Assembly (NCBI RefSeq): GCF_021412585.1
Contig: NZ_JAKCMI010000037.1
Span: forward strand, 62,001 to 126,000
DNA length: 64,000 nucleotides
Source of the DNA: Halomonas alkalisoli
GTDB taxonomy: Bacteria; Pseudomonadota; Gammaproteobacteria; Pseudomonadales; Halomonadaceae
Direction: 5' to 3'
The notes under the pieces were generated by a model. The model was not told the origin of the DNA. It saw only the letters and a program-made list of their open reading frames with translations, and did no database searches. Below, one piece after another: positions 51,788-60,343 of the stretch (position 1 is the stretch's first letter; each line of letters starts with the position of its first letter). A program made the position numbers and the translations under genes.

Positions 51788-52846
51788 ATGAAGGTCTTTG
51801 CCGACAAGCTTGCCGATGCGCTGGCCAAGAAGCTGCCCCCGGTGGTCATCATCGCCGGTGACGAGCCGCTGCAGCACATGGAAGCCTGCGATGCCGTCCG
51901 CGCGGCCGCACGCGCGCGCGGCGTCGAAGAGCGCGACATTCTCCATGTGGAAGCCAATTTCGCCTGGGGCCGGCTGCGTGAAACCGCCGCCAGCATGTCG
52001 CTGTTCGCCTCCAGCAAGTTGATCGAGCTGAGGCTGGGCGCCAGCAGCCTGGGCCAGGAGGGTGCCAAGGCACTCAAGGAGCATGCCGGGGAGCTCCAGG
52101 GCAGCGATGACGTGCTGCTGATCTCCATGGGCAAGCTCGACTACCGCCAGCAGAAGAGCGCCTGGTTCCAGGCGCTCGACAAGGTCGGCCTGTTCGTACC
52201 GGTATGGCCGGTGGACCCCTCTCGCCTTGGCTACTGGCTGCGGGACCGCGCCGAGCGATATCAGCTGACCCTCGACCTCGATGCCGCTCGTATGCTGGGT
52301 GAGCGTACCGAAGGCAACCTGCTGGCCGCCGACCAGGAGCTGCAGAAGCTCTCCCTGCTGCTGCCCAGAGGGGCTCGGGTCGGCCCGGCCGAGATCGCCG
52401 GAGGTGTCGAAAACAGCGCCCGCTATGACGTCTTCACACTGATGGATGCCTGCTTGAAGGGAGAGCGCGAGCGGGTCTCGCGCATCATGCGCGGGCTGCG
52501 CGGTGAAGGCGTCGAGTCACCCATCGTGCTCTGGGCGCTGACGCGGGAGCTGCGCACACTGCTCTCGCTTCATCAGCACCTGGACCAGGGCCAGAGCTTC
52601 GAACATGCCTGCAAGGCCCAGAAGCCCGCCATCTTCGACAAGCGTCGACCGGCCTATCAGCAGGCCATCGCCCGACTACCGATGAAACGGCTGCACAAGC
52701 TGCTGCTCCTGGCCCAGCGCCTGGACCTGGCGATCAAGGGTGCCAGCCCACTGCCACTGTGGGACGGCCTGCATGATCTGGCCCTGACCCTGGCCGGCGG
52801 CCGTGGCCTGCTCGCGGAACTGCCCTCCTCATACCGCGTGGGTTAA
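51788..52846 (+). CDS. holA: DNA polymerase III subunit delta
   Basis: Wrench subunit of the clamp loader that opens the beta sliding clamp. 352 residues. AAA+-like N-terminal region with VVIIAGDEPLQHMEACDAVR, and the central DVFTLMDACLKGERERV segment typical of HolA. Position after lptE is diagnostic. Confidence 0.95.
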   Translation: MKVFADKLADALAKKLPPVVIIAGDEPLQHMEACDAVRAAARARGVEERDILHVEANFAWGRLRETAASMSLFASSKLIELRLGASSLGQEGAKALKEHAGELQGSDDVLLISMGKLDYRQQKSAWFQALDKVGLFVPVWPVDPSRLGYWLRDRAERYQLTLDLDAARMLGERTEGNLLAADQELQKLSLLLPRGARVGPAEIAGGVENSARYDVFTLMDACLKGERERVSRIMRGLRGEGVESPIVLWALTRELRTLLSLHQHLDQGQSFEHACKAQKPAIFDKRRPAYQQAIARLPMKRLHKLLLLAQRLDLAIKGASPLPLWDGLHDLALTLAGGRGLLAELPSSYRVG

Positions 52847-52869
52847 CGCTTCTGATTTAAAGCGTTAAC
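52842..52869 (+). terminator. Inverted repeat overlapping the holA stop
   Basis: GTTAACGCTT (52842-52851) and AAGCGTTAAC (52860-52869) form a perfect 10-bp stem with an 8-base loop, overlapping the stop codon. No T-tract follows, so it may instead be an operator for the next gene. Confidence 0.5.
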
Positions 52870-52939
52870 TCTGCGTCGTATATTCGGCCTGGAATCCTGC
52901 CATCATTCCACTGAAAACCCCTGCCTGGGAGCCACCCGC

Positions 52940-53455
52940 ATGAGCCGTCCCTTACACCTGACGCTTTCACTGGCTGCCCTGACGACCTGCTTGTTCGTGG
53001 CGCCCGTTCAAGCCACCGCGGCCGCCCCCAGCGAACTGACCCCGTCACAGGATGAGACACCCATTCTCACGCTGCACAGCGACGACGAGCGCCGTCCGGT
53101 CAGTCGCGCCGAGATCGAGTCATCGCCTCTCCATGAGGTAACGCTTCAGCATTTCGAAGGCCCGCAGGGGAGCTTCGCGGGCGTGTGGCTGGACGACTTT
53201 CTCGACTCCCAGAATCTTGACGCCTCCGCCACGCTGCGGCTTATCGCCCACGATGACTATACGGTCTTCATCACCCCCCAGGATCGTGAAGAAACGCGCT
53301 ACCTGCTCGCCACACGCCTGGATGGTGATCCCCTGACGCTCACGGAGTTCGGCCCCACCATGCTGATCGTACCCGCCGATGCCCAGGCCGTTGAAGCCGG
53401 CACGGCAAGCTCGACGCACTGGATCTGGTCGATTCGAGACATTCAGGCCCAATGA
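52940..53455 (+). CDS. Exported SUOX-fold (molybdopterin-binding-like) protein
   Basis: A 171-residue protein with a signal peptide (cleavage after VQATA, about residue 27) and a small domain resembling the sulfite-oxidase-type molybdopterin-binding fold (segments GPQGSFAGVWLDDFLDSQ and THWIWSIRDIQ at the end). The catalytic Cys of true molybdenum enzymes is not visible, so it is probably a binding or sensory domain. It overlaps the next gene by four bases (ATGA), implying that it works with the membrane diguanylate cyclase, perhaps as a periplasmic input. Confidence 0.65.
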   Translation: MSRPLHLTLSLAALTTCLFVAPVQATAAAPSELTPSQDETPILTLHSDDERRPVSRAEIESSPLHEVTLQHFEGPQGSFAGVWLDDFLDSQNLDASATLRLIAHDDYTVFITPQDREETRYLLATRLDGDPLTLTEFGPTMLIVPADAQAVEAGTASSTHWIWSIRDIQAQ

Positions 53456-54573
53456 GCCAACGCCAGCACCGCACCCTGAGCTGGCAACTGGCCTTGGGGT
53501 TCGCCCTGTTGGCGGGGGTCTGCGCCTTGGTGATAGGGTTCTACGTGGTCAATGCTCGTCAGCACGTGGGGGCCAACTACACGACGCTGGTTGCCGATGT
53601 GGTGCGTGCCCAGCAGCACCCCGTGCTGCTTCGCCATACCCTGGATCGACTGCACGAGTCGCCCGAAGTCGCACACGAAGAACGCCTCGGCAATCTGCTG
53701 TGGCGCATACCGCAGCATATCAACGGCGTCAGTCATGGCCTGACGAGAAGTCAACTCGACCCGGCCGACTATGTCCCGCCGCTCGACAGGCTGCATCAGG
53801 CGGCAGCGCAGTTGCCCGAGCTGCAGAACCGGGTCGATGAGATGCAAGCCGGTGTCGTACCGGGCGAGCTGACGCGACTCGGTTACGAGATCGAGAACGA
53901 GCTGGCACGAGCCTATAGCGAGCTCAATGAACTCATCCACGTCGCAGCCGCCGAGCAGCGCATACTCATGGAACGGCTCACCTGGGCAATCGGCGTCCTG
54001 GTCCTGCTGGTACTGATTGTGGTCGGCGGGCTCATGCTCGCCCTGCTACGTCTGCACAGGGAACGTGAAGCCGTGAAGCGCATCAGCCTGGTCGACGAGC
54101 TGACCGGGCTCGGGAATCGACGCTATCTCATGGAAGCCGCCAATCGTCTTCACGAACAGAGCCTGCGCAACGGCCAGCCGCTGAGCATCGCGCTGCTCGA
54201 CCTCGATTTATTCAAGCAGCTCAATGACAGCTTGGGCCATCCCACCGGCGACGGCGTGCTGAAGGCCTTCGCCAACGCCGTGCTGGAGGAGACGCGTCAG
54301 GCCGATATCGTGACTCGCATCGGGGGCGAGGAATTTTGCATACTGATGCCCGACACATCGTCAGAAGGGGCTTTCGAAGTCGCCGAGCGGATTCGCCACC
54401 GCATCGCTGGCCTCACCGAACCGACACTCGGCGCGCCCACGACGCTCACCGTCAGCCTGGGCCTGGCCACCGGCCAGAAGCAGGGTTCTGACTTCGACTC
54501 GCTCTACTCACGCGCCGACAAGGCACTCTACACAGCCAAGGCCAATGGGCGAAACTGCACCCGGATCGCCTGA
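53452..54573 (+). CDS. Membrane-bound diguanylate cyclase
   Basis: A 373-residue protein with helices at about 12-33 and 178-199 enclosing a periplasmic helical sensor (about 35-175), then a GGDEF domain with intact GGEEF (291-295) and an RxxD inhibitory site RQAD (282-285). It should make c-di-GMP in response to a periplasmic cue. Translationally coupled to the SUOX-like protein. Confidence 0.88.
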   Translation: MSQRQHRTLSWQLALGFALLAGVCALVIGFYVVNARQHVGANYTTLVADVVRAQQHPVLLRHTLDRLHESPEVAHEERLGNLLWRIPQHINGVSHGLTRSQLDPADYVPPLDRLHQAAAQLPELQNRVDEMQAGVVPGELTRLGYEIENELARAYSELNELIHVAAAEQRILMERLTWAIGVLVLLVLIVVGGLMLALLRLHREREAVKRISLVDELTGLGNRRYLMEAANRLHEQSLRNGQPLSIALLDLDLFKQLNDSLGHPTGDGVLKAFANAVLEETRQADIVTRIGGEEFCILMPDTSSEGAFEVAERIRHRIAGLTEPTLGAPTTLTVSLGLATGQKQGSDFDSLYSRADKALYTAKANGRNCTRIA

Positions 54574-54731
54574 GCCAGCCATTTTACATGATGCAAGAGC
54601 ATGAAATATCACGGCCTTTCTGCTTATACTAGGAAGACATCGTTGGAGTGCAGGACGTGTCCAGCTCGCCGCGACGGCGACACGGATCATTCAAGAGCCG
54701 GAAGCCCAAACCAAGAAGAAGGAAGATCGCC

Positions 54732-55124
54732 ATGAAAAGACTCTACCGTTACCTCAGCCCGCTGCTGATCCTCGCCCTGCTGCTGGGGAGTGTCTCCGCA
54801 GCCGCCGCCCCCGTGCCTGCCAGTGATCTGGTGACCACCCAGGCGGCCCTGAGCGCCGAGCGCCCCGATGCCGATCGCGAGCGGATCCACGAGATCCTGT
54901 CCCGGGCCGACGTCCAGGAACAGCTCATCGCCCAGGGCGTGGACCTCGATGAAGTGGAAGCTCGGGTGGCCGCACTCTCCGATGATGAAGCGCGCCAGAT
55001 GGCCGAGCAGCTCGAGCAGCTCCCGGCGGGCGCCAGTCTCGTGGGTGCGCTGCTGTTCGTCTTCGTCGTGCTGCTGGTCACCGACATCCTCGGCCTGACC
55101 AACGTCTTCCCTTTCACGCGGTGA
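54732..55124 (+). CDS. PA2779 family small exported protein
   Basis: A 130-residue protein with a signal peptide (about 1-25), an acidic helical middle (about 35-95, RIHEILSRADVQEQLIAQGVD) and a C-terminal membrane helix (about 100-121). It matches the family named after Pseudomonas PA2779, of unknown role, which pairs with a C39-like peptidase as here. The start is the ATG at 54732 with a GGAAGA site; the frame runs 28 codons further upstream without support. Confidence 0.8.
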   Translation: MKRLYRYLSPLLILALLLGSVSAAAAPVPASDLVTTQAALSAERPDADRERIHEILSRADVQEQLIAQGVDLDEVEARVAALSDDEARQMAEQLEQLPAGASLVGALLFVFVVLLVTDILGLTNVFPFTR

Positions 55125-55135
55125 CAGGAAACCTC

Positions 55136-56083
55136 ATGACAACCCGCCGATTTCGGCAGCTTCTGAACGCCCGCTTTGCGGGCGTTCTGCTGTCGGCTGT
55201 TTCGATGATGCTCGCCGGCTGTGCCACCACCCCGCAGCTGGCGGATGCCACGGAAGCCTCTCTGCCCATGCGGGCCATGATCGATGGCGTGCCATTCCAT
55301 GCCCAGCGGGAGTACCAATGTGGTCCCGCATCCCTTGCCATGGCACTCAATAGCCAGGGTGTCGATGTGACGGTGGATACCCTGATTCCGCAGGTCTTCA
55401 TTCCGGACCGGGAGGGCAGCGTTCAACCGGAAATGCTGGCAACCACCCGTCGCCATGGCGTCATCCCCTACGTACTGAACAATACCTTTGATGCGCTGCT
55501 TACCGAGATCGCGACAGGCCACCCCGTGGTGGTGATGCAGAATCTGTCGCTTCCAGCCTGGCCCATGTGGCATTACGCCGTGGCCATCGGCTACGATCGA
55601 GAGGCCGGGGAGATGATCCTGCATAGCGGCGAGGAAGCGGAGCGCATCGAATCCTTCAAGCGCTTCGACGCCACCTGGGCACGCAGCGATCGCTGGGCTT
55701 TCGTCGCACTGCCACCGGGGCAGCTACCGGAGGCTATCGGCGCATTTCGTGCCCTCGATGCGATCGCCTCCTTCGAGCAGGTACAGGGGCCGCAGGCGGC
55801 GCTGCCCGCCTGGGAAGCCCTGGTCAGCCGCTTCCCGACGTCGGCCATGGGCCACTTCGCACTGGGCAATGCGCGCCATGTAACAGGCGATCGGGACGGC
55901 GCCATCGAAGCCTTCCGCGCAGCCGTGCGCCATGATGGTAAACTGGCCGTAGCCTGGCTCAACCTGGGATTGTCGCTGAGGAATCGAGGTGACGACGAGG
56001 AGGCCCATCAGGCATTATCGAGAGCGGCAGAAATACCCGGCCAGTGGCAAGCACAGGCCCAAGAGGCATTGAAGACGTACTAG
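55136..56083 (+). CDS. PA2778 family cysteine peptidase lipoprotein
   Basis: A 315-residue probable lipoprotein: lipobox LAGC with Cys29, a C39-like peptidase domain with catalytic Cys62 (YQCGPASLAMAL) and His146 (PMWHYAVAIGYD), and C-terminal TPR helices (about 240-310). Family named after PA2778; substrate unknown, with the neighbouring PA2779-type protein an obvious candidate partner. The ATG at 55136 has an AGGAAA site; an upstream GTG at 55121 overlaps the previous stop. The TAG stop lies in the CTAG edge of the element at 56080-56226. Confidence 0.85.
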   Translation: MTTRRFRQLLNARFAGVLLSAVSMMLAGCATTPQLADATEASLPMRAMIDGVPFHAQREYQCGPASLAMALNSQGVDVTVDTLIPQVFIPDREGSVQPEMLATTRRHGVIPYVLNNTFDALLTEIATGHPVVVMQNLSLPAWPMWHYAVAIGYDREAGEMILHSGEEAERIESFKRFDATWARSDRWAFVALPPGQLPEAIGAFRALDAIASFEQVQGPQAALPAWEALVSRFPTSAMGHFALGNARHVTGDRDGAIEAFRAAVRHDGKLAVAWLNLGLSLRNRGDDEEAHQALSRAAEIPGQWQAQAQEALKTY

Positions 56084-56226
56084 GCTTCGTCTGAAAAGTC
56101 GGCGAGCGCAGGCCAGACAAGGCAAAAATCAGCAAAAAGACGGAGTTTACGTGCTGTAAATGAGTACTTTGAGCTGGTTTTTAACGCCGTATGACCGAGC
56201 GCAGCCAGTTTTCGGACAGAGCCTAG
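56080..56226. mobile_element. MITE-like inverted-repeat element flanked by CTAG
   Basis: 147 bases bounded by CTAG, with ends ctaggcttcgtctgaaaagt and the complement of acttttcggacagagcctag-type sequence agreeing at 16 of 20. No coding capacity. A 19/20 match to the right end stands alone at 17011-17030, so this is a repeated family. Different from the element at 21418-21585 but with the same CTAG boundary. Confidence 0.7.
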
Positions 56227-56256
56227 ATCGTCATTGGTCACAGGAAGAATCAGATC

Positions 56257-56697
56257 ATGAGCTACGAGATAGTCCTCAAGCGCATCTACAGCCCGGCCGA
56301 GGCAGGGGATGGCGCCAGGGTGCTGGTGGATCGCCTCTGGCCTCGCGGCAAGCGCCGCGAGAGCCTGGCCCTCACGGAGTGGTATCGGGACGCCTCGCCC
56401 TCCACGCTGCTCAGGCGCCAGTATCACCAGGCCGAGATCAGCGAAACCGTCTTCGCTGCACGCTACCGGGGCGAGCTGCGCGATGACCCTGCCTGCCTGA
56501 CGCCCCTGATGCGCCATGCCCGACGCGGACGACTGACCCTGCTCTCGGCGGCTCGCCACCTCGACGACTCCCACCTGCCTCTGCTGCGGGATGCCCTGCT
56601 CCAGGCACTGCAGGACGAGGATGCCGCCGATTGCGAACCGGCCTCGCCACCCTGCTTTGCCCACTTGGGGCCTCACGACTCTTCGCAAGGAGTCTGA
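56257..56697 (+). CDS. DUF488 family protein (YeaO-like)
   Basis: A 146-residue soluble protein with the DUF488 hallmarks LKRIYSPAEAGDGARVLVDRLWPRG at the start and LTLLSAARHLDDSHLPLLRDAL in the middle. The role of the family is unknown. It is the last ordinary gene before the lasso cluster; nothing links it to that pathway. Confidence 0.88.
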   Translation: MSYEIVLKRIYSPAEAGDGARVLVDRLWPRGKRRESLALTEWYRDASPSTLLRRQYHQAEISETVFAARYRGELRDDPACLTPLMRHARRGRLTLLSAARHLDDSHLPLLRDALLQALQDEDAADCEPASPPCFAHLGPHDSSQGV

Positions 56698-56763
56698 TAT
56701 TCATCAGGATAGAAGCGCATGGTCAGCCGAAAACAGGCTGAGAGAAACCATTACGACTTGCTA

Positions 56764-56792
56764 TTGCCCATGACAATGTCTCTGGCTATGTT
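56764..56792 (+). promoter_or_regulatory. Probable promoter of the lasso precursor gene
   Basis: TTGCCC (56764-56769) and TATGTT (56787-56792) with a 17-base spacer, about 50 bases before the precursor ATG, in a region less GC-rich than its surroundings. Confidence 0.5.
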
Positions 56793-56845
56793 GAAGGTGT
56801 CCCTCCCCCAAGTAACAGGAGGCAACCTGAGAGGAGAGCTACTTC

Positions 56846-57001
56846 ATGGATATGAGTAATGAACAGAAACGTGGTTGGGTCACCCCCGAGCTGACCCGTA
56901 TGAGCATCGACGAAACGCTTGGCGGCATCATGCCCAACCCATCTGAAGAGCACTCCGGCAACGAGAGTGCTGCGGGCGATCCCAACTTTGGGATGAGCTA
57001 A
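56846..57001 (+). CDS. Lasso peptide precursor (A)
   Basis: A 51-codon gene (ATG to TAA) with an AGGAGAG site 8 bases upstream. Residues 1-25 form a leader with Trp11, Pro14 and Leu16 (WVTPEL, the WxxPxL form of the YxxPxL recognition motif) and Thr24 at position -2 of the cleavage site. The predicted core (26-51) starts GGIMPNPSEEH and ends DPNFGMS: Gly1 and Glu9 can form a nine-residue macrolactam, and the last residue is Ser. Position 8 is Ser and no acid occurs at 7 or 8, so Glu9 is the only legal ring acceptor. By hand addition the cyclised core has a neutral monoisotopic mass of about 2570.04, plus 79.97 if phosphorylated. The call rests on the motif plus the adjacent B1, B2 and C genes. 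Confidence 0.9.
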   Translation: MDMSNEQKRGWVTPELTRMSIDETLGGIMPNPSEEHSGNESAAGDPNFGMS

Positions 57002-57079
57002 GCCCCGCTGTACTGCGCTGTAACCAGCTGCAATTAAAGGAAATCGCTCGGCGGTTCAAAAGCATACGCCGTGAAGTTC

Positions 57080-58945
57080 TCATTTCAGGGGTTCCTTTAC
57101 CCTTTTTCCTTCCGGATCGTGACCTTCGTCATTTGATTCCCGATAGTGGTGAGCCTGCTGGCTGAATAGTCTCCAGTAATGGCCTCGTTGGTGCATCAAT
57201 GCATCATGATCGCCCACCTCCCTGATCTTTCCATTCTCCAGGACATAGATGACATCCGCCATGCGCACAGTGGACAGCCGATGGCTGATGATCAATGCCG
57301 CTCGATGTTCGATTCGCTCACGAAAGTTTTCGAACAACGTGAACTCGGCACCCGGATCTAGCGCACTGGTTGGCTCATCGAGGACAATGATGCTGGAACG
57401 ACGCATGAAGGCACGCGCCAGGGCAACCTTCTGCCACTGGCCGATGCTCAACTCCTGGCCTTGATCGAATATACGCGTCAATGGCGTGTCGTAGCCTGCC
57501 GGCAGCGCCTCGATGAACGGGGCGGCACCCGAGAGCGAGGCCACTTGCTCGACACGTGGCGATCCTTCGGGCTCGTGGATATCCCCATAGCGAATGTTGT
57601 CGCGTGCCGTAGCGGCATAATGAGAGTAATCCTGGAAAATCACGCTGAACAAGCCGCGATAATCGTCCAGGCCATACTTCCGAATATCCTCGCCATCCAG
57701 GGTGATGCGGCCTCGAGTCGGGTCGTACAGCCGGCACAGGAGCTTGATCAGTGACGTCTTGCCAGAACCATTGGCTCCCACCAGGGCAACTACCTGGCCG
57801 GGACGTATGGCCAGGTTCACATCGTTCAGTACCTCACGCTCGCAGCCAGGATAGTGAAAGCTCACCCCTTCGAAGCGGACTCCCTCGTGCAGGGACTCGG
57901 GAAGCGGCTTGGGCGAGTCAGGGTCCAACAGCCCAGGTTCCAGATCGAGGAAATCAAACAGTAGCCCCAGATAGAGATGATCCTCATACAGCTTGGCCAG
58001 TTGTTGCACAAGCTCCTGGCCCATAGTCTGCACTCGCTGGAAGATGAGCAGGAACAGCACCAGGTCGCCGACGCTGTTATATCCCTCCGCCGTGCGCCAG
58101 GCCAGCAGGCCCATGGCACTGAAGAATGCCACGGTTGCCATTCCACCTACCAGCATCTCGATACGCGTTCTGCGGGTCGTAATGGCGAGTCGCTCGCGAC
58201 GCAGCTCTGTGCGAAGACGGCCATATTGCTGCCGCAGGAAATCCCCCAGTTGGTTGAGACGCAGTTCTTTGGCATTTATCTCGGATGTCATCAACCAGTC
58301 GAGATAACCCGAACGGCGCTCCATCTGAGTGCGCTTCTGCTGCCAGACAAACAGCTCATGATTGAAGCGAAGTCGCGCAACCAGCGCTGGCATAATGGCG
58401 ACCAGAAGCAAGGGCAGCAGCAAGGGACTAAGGGTTATGATCAACCCGCTGACGGCAGCAAGCATCAAGATGTTCTTGGTCAGCATCATCAGGTTGCCAA
58501 CCACCTGAACTGGCCGCTGGGTGCCCGCCGCACGGGCTCGCTCCAAGGTATCGTGATAGCGCGAGCTCTCATAGAAGGAGAGATCCACCCTTACCGCGGC
58601 AGTATGTATTTCTCGATCAATGTGTTCGGCTACGTACAGCCCATGGGCTTCCCTCGCCAGGGCAGACAAGGACCGAGCTATCAAGAACGCCAGGCTGACG
58701 ATCCCCGTCAACGCCACGTAGCCCAACACGATGCCTACCGATCCCTCCATTGCGTCTGGCCCCAGCCTCTGGGTGACCACATCGACCAACTGCTTCAGCA
58801 AGTAGAGCACGCCCAGGCCGAAGCCGACTTCAAGCAGCATCAAGCCGCTGCCCCACAAGGTCCAGCGGCGGCTACTAAGCCAAAGGATCGGCAGGATGCG
58901 GCGCAAGGACAGCAGCGGAGAAAACAGGCGAGTCAGCCGGATCAT
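57080..58945 (-). CDS. Lasso peptide ABC exporter (D)
   Basis: A 621-residue half-transporter: membrane domain with about six helices (residues 1-320) and an ATPase domain with Walker A GANGSGKT (390-397), signature LSIGQ (499-503) and Walker B IIVLDEPTSALD (519-530). No C39 peptidase domain precedes it, so leader removal must be done elsewhere (B2). In lasso clusters this type exports the mature peptide and gives self-immunity. It is convergent with the precursor gene, 78 bases away, and follows the nucleotidyltransferase gene by 22 bases. Confidence 0.92.
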   Translation of the reverse strand: MIRLTRLFSPLLSLRRILPILWLSSRRWTLWGSGLMLLEVGFGLGVLYLLKQLVDVVTQRLGPDAMEGSVGIVLGYVALTGIVSLAFLIARSLSALAREAHGLYVAEHIDREIHTAAVRVDLSFYESSRYHDTLERARAAGTQRPVQVVGNLMMLTKNILMLAAVSGLIITLSPLLLPLLLVAIMPALVARLRFNHELFVWQQKRTQMERRSGYLDWLMTSEINAKELRLNQLGDFLRQQYGRLRTELRRERLAITTRRTRIEMLVGGMATVAFFSAMGLLAWRTAEGYNSVGDLVLFLLIFQRVQTMGQELVQQLAKLYEDHLYLGLLFDFLDLEPGLLDPDSPKPLPESLHEGVRFEGVSFHYPGCEREVLNDVNLAIRPGQVVALVGANGSGKTSLIKLLCRLYDPTRGRITLDGEDIRKYGLDDYRGLFSVIFQDYSHYAATARDNIRYGDIHEPEGSPRVEQVASLSGAAPFIEALPAGYDTPLTRIFDQGQELSIGQWQKVALARAFMRRSSIIVLDEPTSALDPGAEFTLFENFRERIEHRAALIISHRLSTVRMADVIYVLENGKIREVGDHDALMHQRGHYWRLFSQQAHHYRESNDEGHDPEGKRVKEPLK

Positions 58946-58967
58946 GGGGACACGGCCCCCCTACGCC

Positions 58968-60206
58968 TCATTGCCGCGTCCGCCTAATAGTGAAGCGCGA
59001 ATATGCCTTCTGGAAGGGAGTGGTCAGATGATAGATCCACTGCCAACGCGACGGCAACGGGTGCAGTCGATAGTCGGCATAAGTGGGACGGAAGAACATC
59101 ACCACGTTATGCAAGCGACGACCGTGTAGCCTGTGCCGCAGGCCGGCCTGCCAGTTGTAGGCCAGATCGGGCGAGACCCGGGTCCTGCTAAGGGCGATCT
59201 CAGTATCACGCCCTCCCCGCAGCGCCAACAGGCAACTGTTGACCAGTTCGTACCCATTGGCGGATAGCTCATCCTGCCATGGCTCGGGCGATTCCACGGC
59301 ATGGTACAGCTCAAGGCAGGCTGCCAAGGTAGTGCTCAGCCCGCGCCGCTCGGCGCACTGCTCCACGGCAGCCAGATTGAAATCGGGGTGTCGTTGCAAC
59401 GCATCGAGGTCCACCAGCCAGTGGAGGTGCGACCAATGGTGACGAGTATGGTGCAGGCAGAGATAGACAAACAGTTCAGCGATCGGCATTACGGCAAGAT
59501 CCACACCATTAAGGCGGTACACGTCCGCCTCTTCGATAAGCTTCCGTGTGTCATAGAAGTTTCCCGATCTATCGATCTGGTGATGCACTTCCACCGGAAT
59601 TCCCAGCGGGCTGATGAGCGAGATGACTTGGTGGACCCGACAGGCGAAAGCCAGCGCGGCTCGATCACGGCTGAGCGCCTGTGGCATCCAGGAGACATAG
59701 CCTTCGGCCAGCATGGCATCGAGCAGTTCGACGACATGTGCAGCGGGTACCAGCAGATCGATATCCCGGCAGAAGCGCACCGCAGGGTCATCGTAATAGC
59801 GACCCGCGAGACTCGGTCCTTTGAAGAACAGGTGCGGGACACGGCTCGGATTCAAGAAATGCTCCACCAGCCGGCGCTGTTCGCCAGCAATTAGCAGATT
59901 GTGCTGAATCACGTCGAGACTCCCCCGCCGCATCACATCCCATTGCGCTTCAGCCACCTCTCCTTGCGTCGCAAGGGAGCGAAGGTGGCGATAGGCCAAT
60001 GGCAGGATGAAACGCCGCCGCGCTTCATCGGCCAGGAGTGACCAGTCCGGGATCCGTTCGATCAAAGCACGAGCTTCCCGAGCCTGATTCTCGGATAGCT
60101 CCAGGCGGGAGAGCAACAGTAACAGCTTGAGCTCCAACGGCAGTGACATATGGAGTTGGGATAGGGACATATAGCGTTCTTCTATGAGTGAGAATGACCC
60201 TGTCAT
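58968..60206 (-). CDS. Nucleotidyltransferase-family tailoring protein (N)
   Basis: A 412-residue protein with the nucleotidyltransferase signature KGPSLAGRYYDDPAVR and RDIDLLVP (Asp148 and Asp150) near 129-154. Such proteins recur in lasso clusters that also encode an HPr-like kinase; in the pseudomycoidin case a homologue was reported to extend the phosphorylated C-terminal Ser (from memory). A tailoring role here is inference. It is the first gene of a two-gene minus-strand unit with the exporter and is divergent from B2. Start taken as the ATG at 60206; an ATG at 60170 is an alternative. Confidence 0.8.
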   Translation of the reverse strand: MTGSFSLIEERYMSLSQLHMSLPLELKLLLLLSRLELSENQAREARALIERIPDWSLLADEARRRFILPLAYRHLRSLATQGEVAEAQWDVMRRGSLDVIQHNLLIAGEQRRLVEHFLNPSRVPHLFFKGPSLAGRYYDDPAVRFCRDIDLLVPAAHVVELLDAMLAEGYVSWMPQALSRDRAALAFACRVHQVISLISPLGIPVEVHHQIDRSGNFYDTRKLIEEADVYRLNGVDLAVMPIAELFVYLCLHHTRHHWSHLHWLVDLDALQRHPDFNLAAVEQCAERRGLSTTLAACLELYHAVESPEPWQDELSANGYELVNSCLLALRGGRDTEIALSRTRVSPDLAYNWQAGLRHRLHGRRLHNVVMFFRPTYADYRLHPLPSRWQWIYHLTTPFQKAYSRFTIRRTRQ

Positions 60207-60343
60207 CGAACCTGAGAGGCTGCCAGAACTCTACTAATGTAATTTCAAGTTAGCAGCGCTACCGAAAAGCAACCATATTGAATCAACTGCCAAGGCAAGG
60301 CTGCATACTGATGTGCAAGTCGCCGGATCGGAGGAACTTCGCC

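Noticed and set aside
56873-56999. Macrolactam through Glu10 or Glu15 of the core
   Set aside because: Known lasso rings have 7-9 residues; only Glu9 fits with Gly1 as core start.
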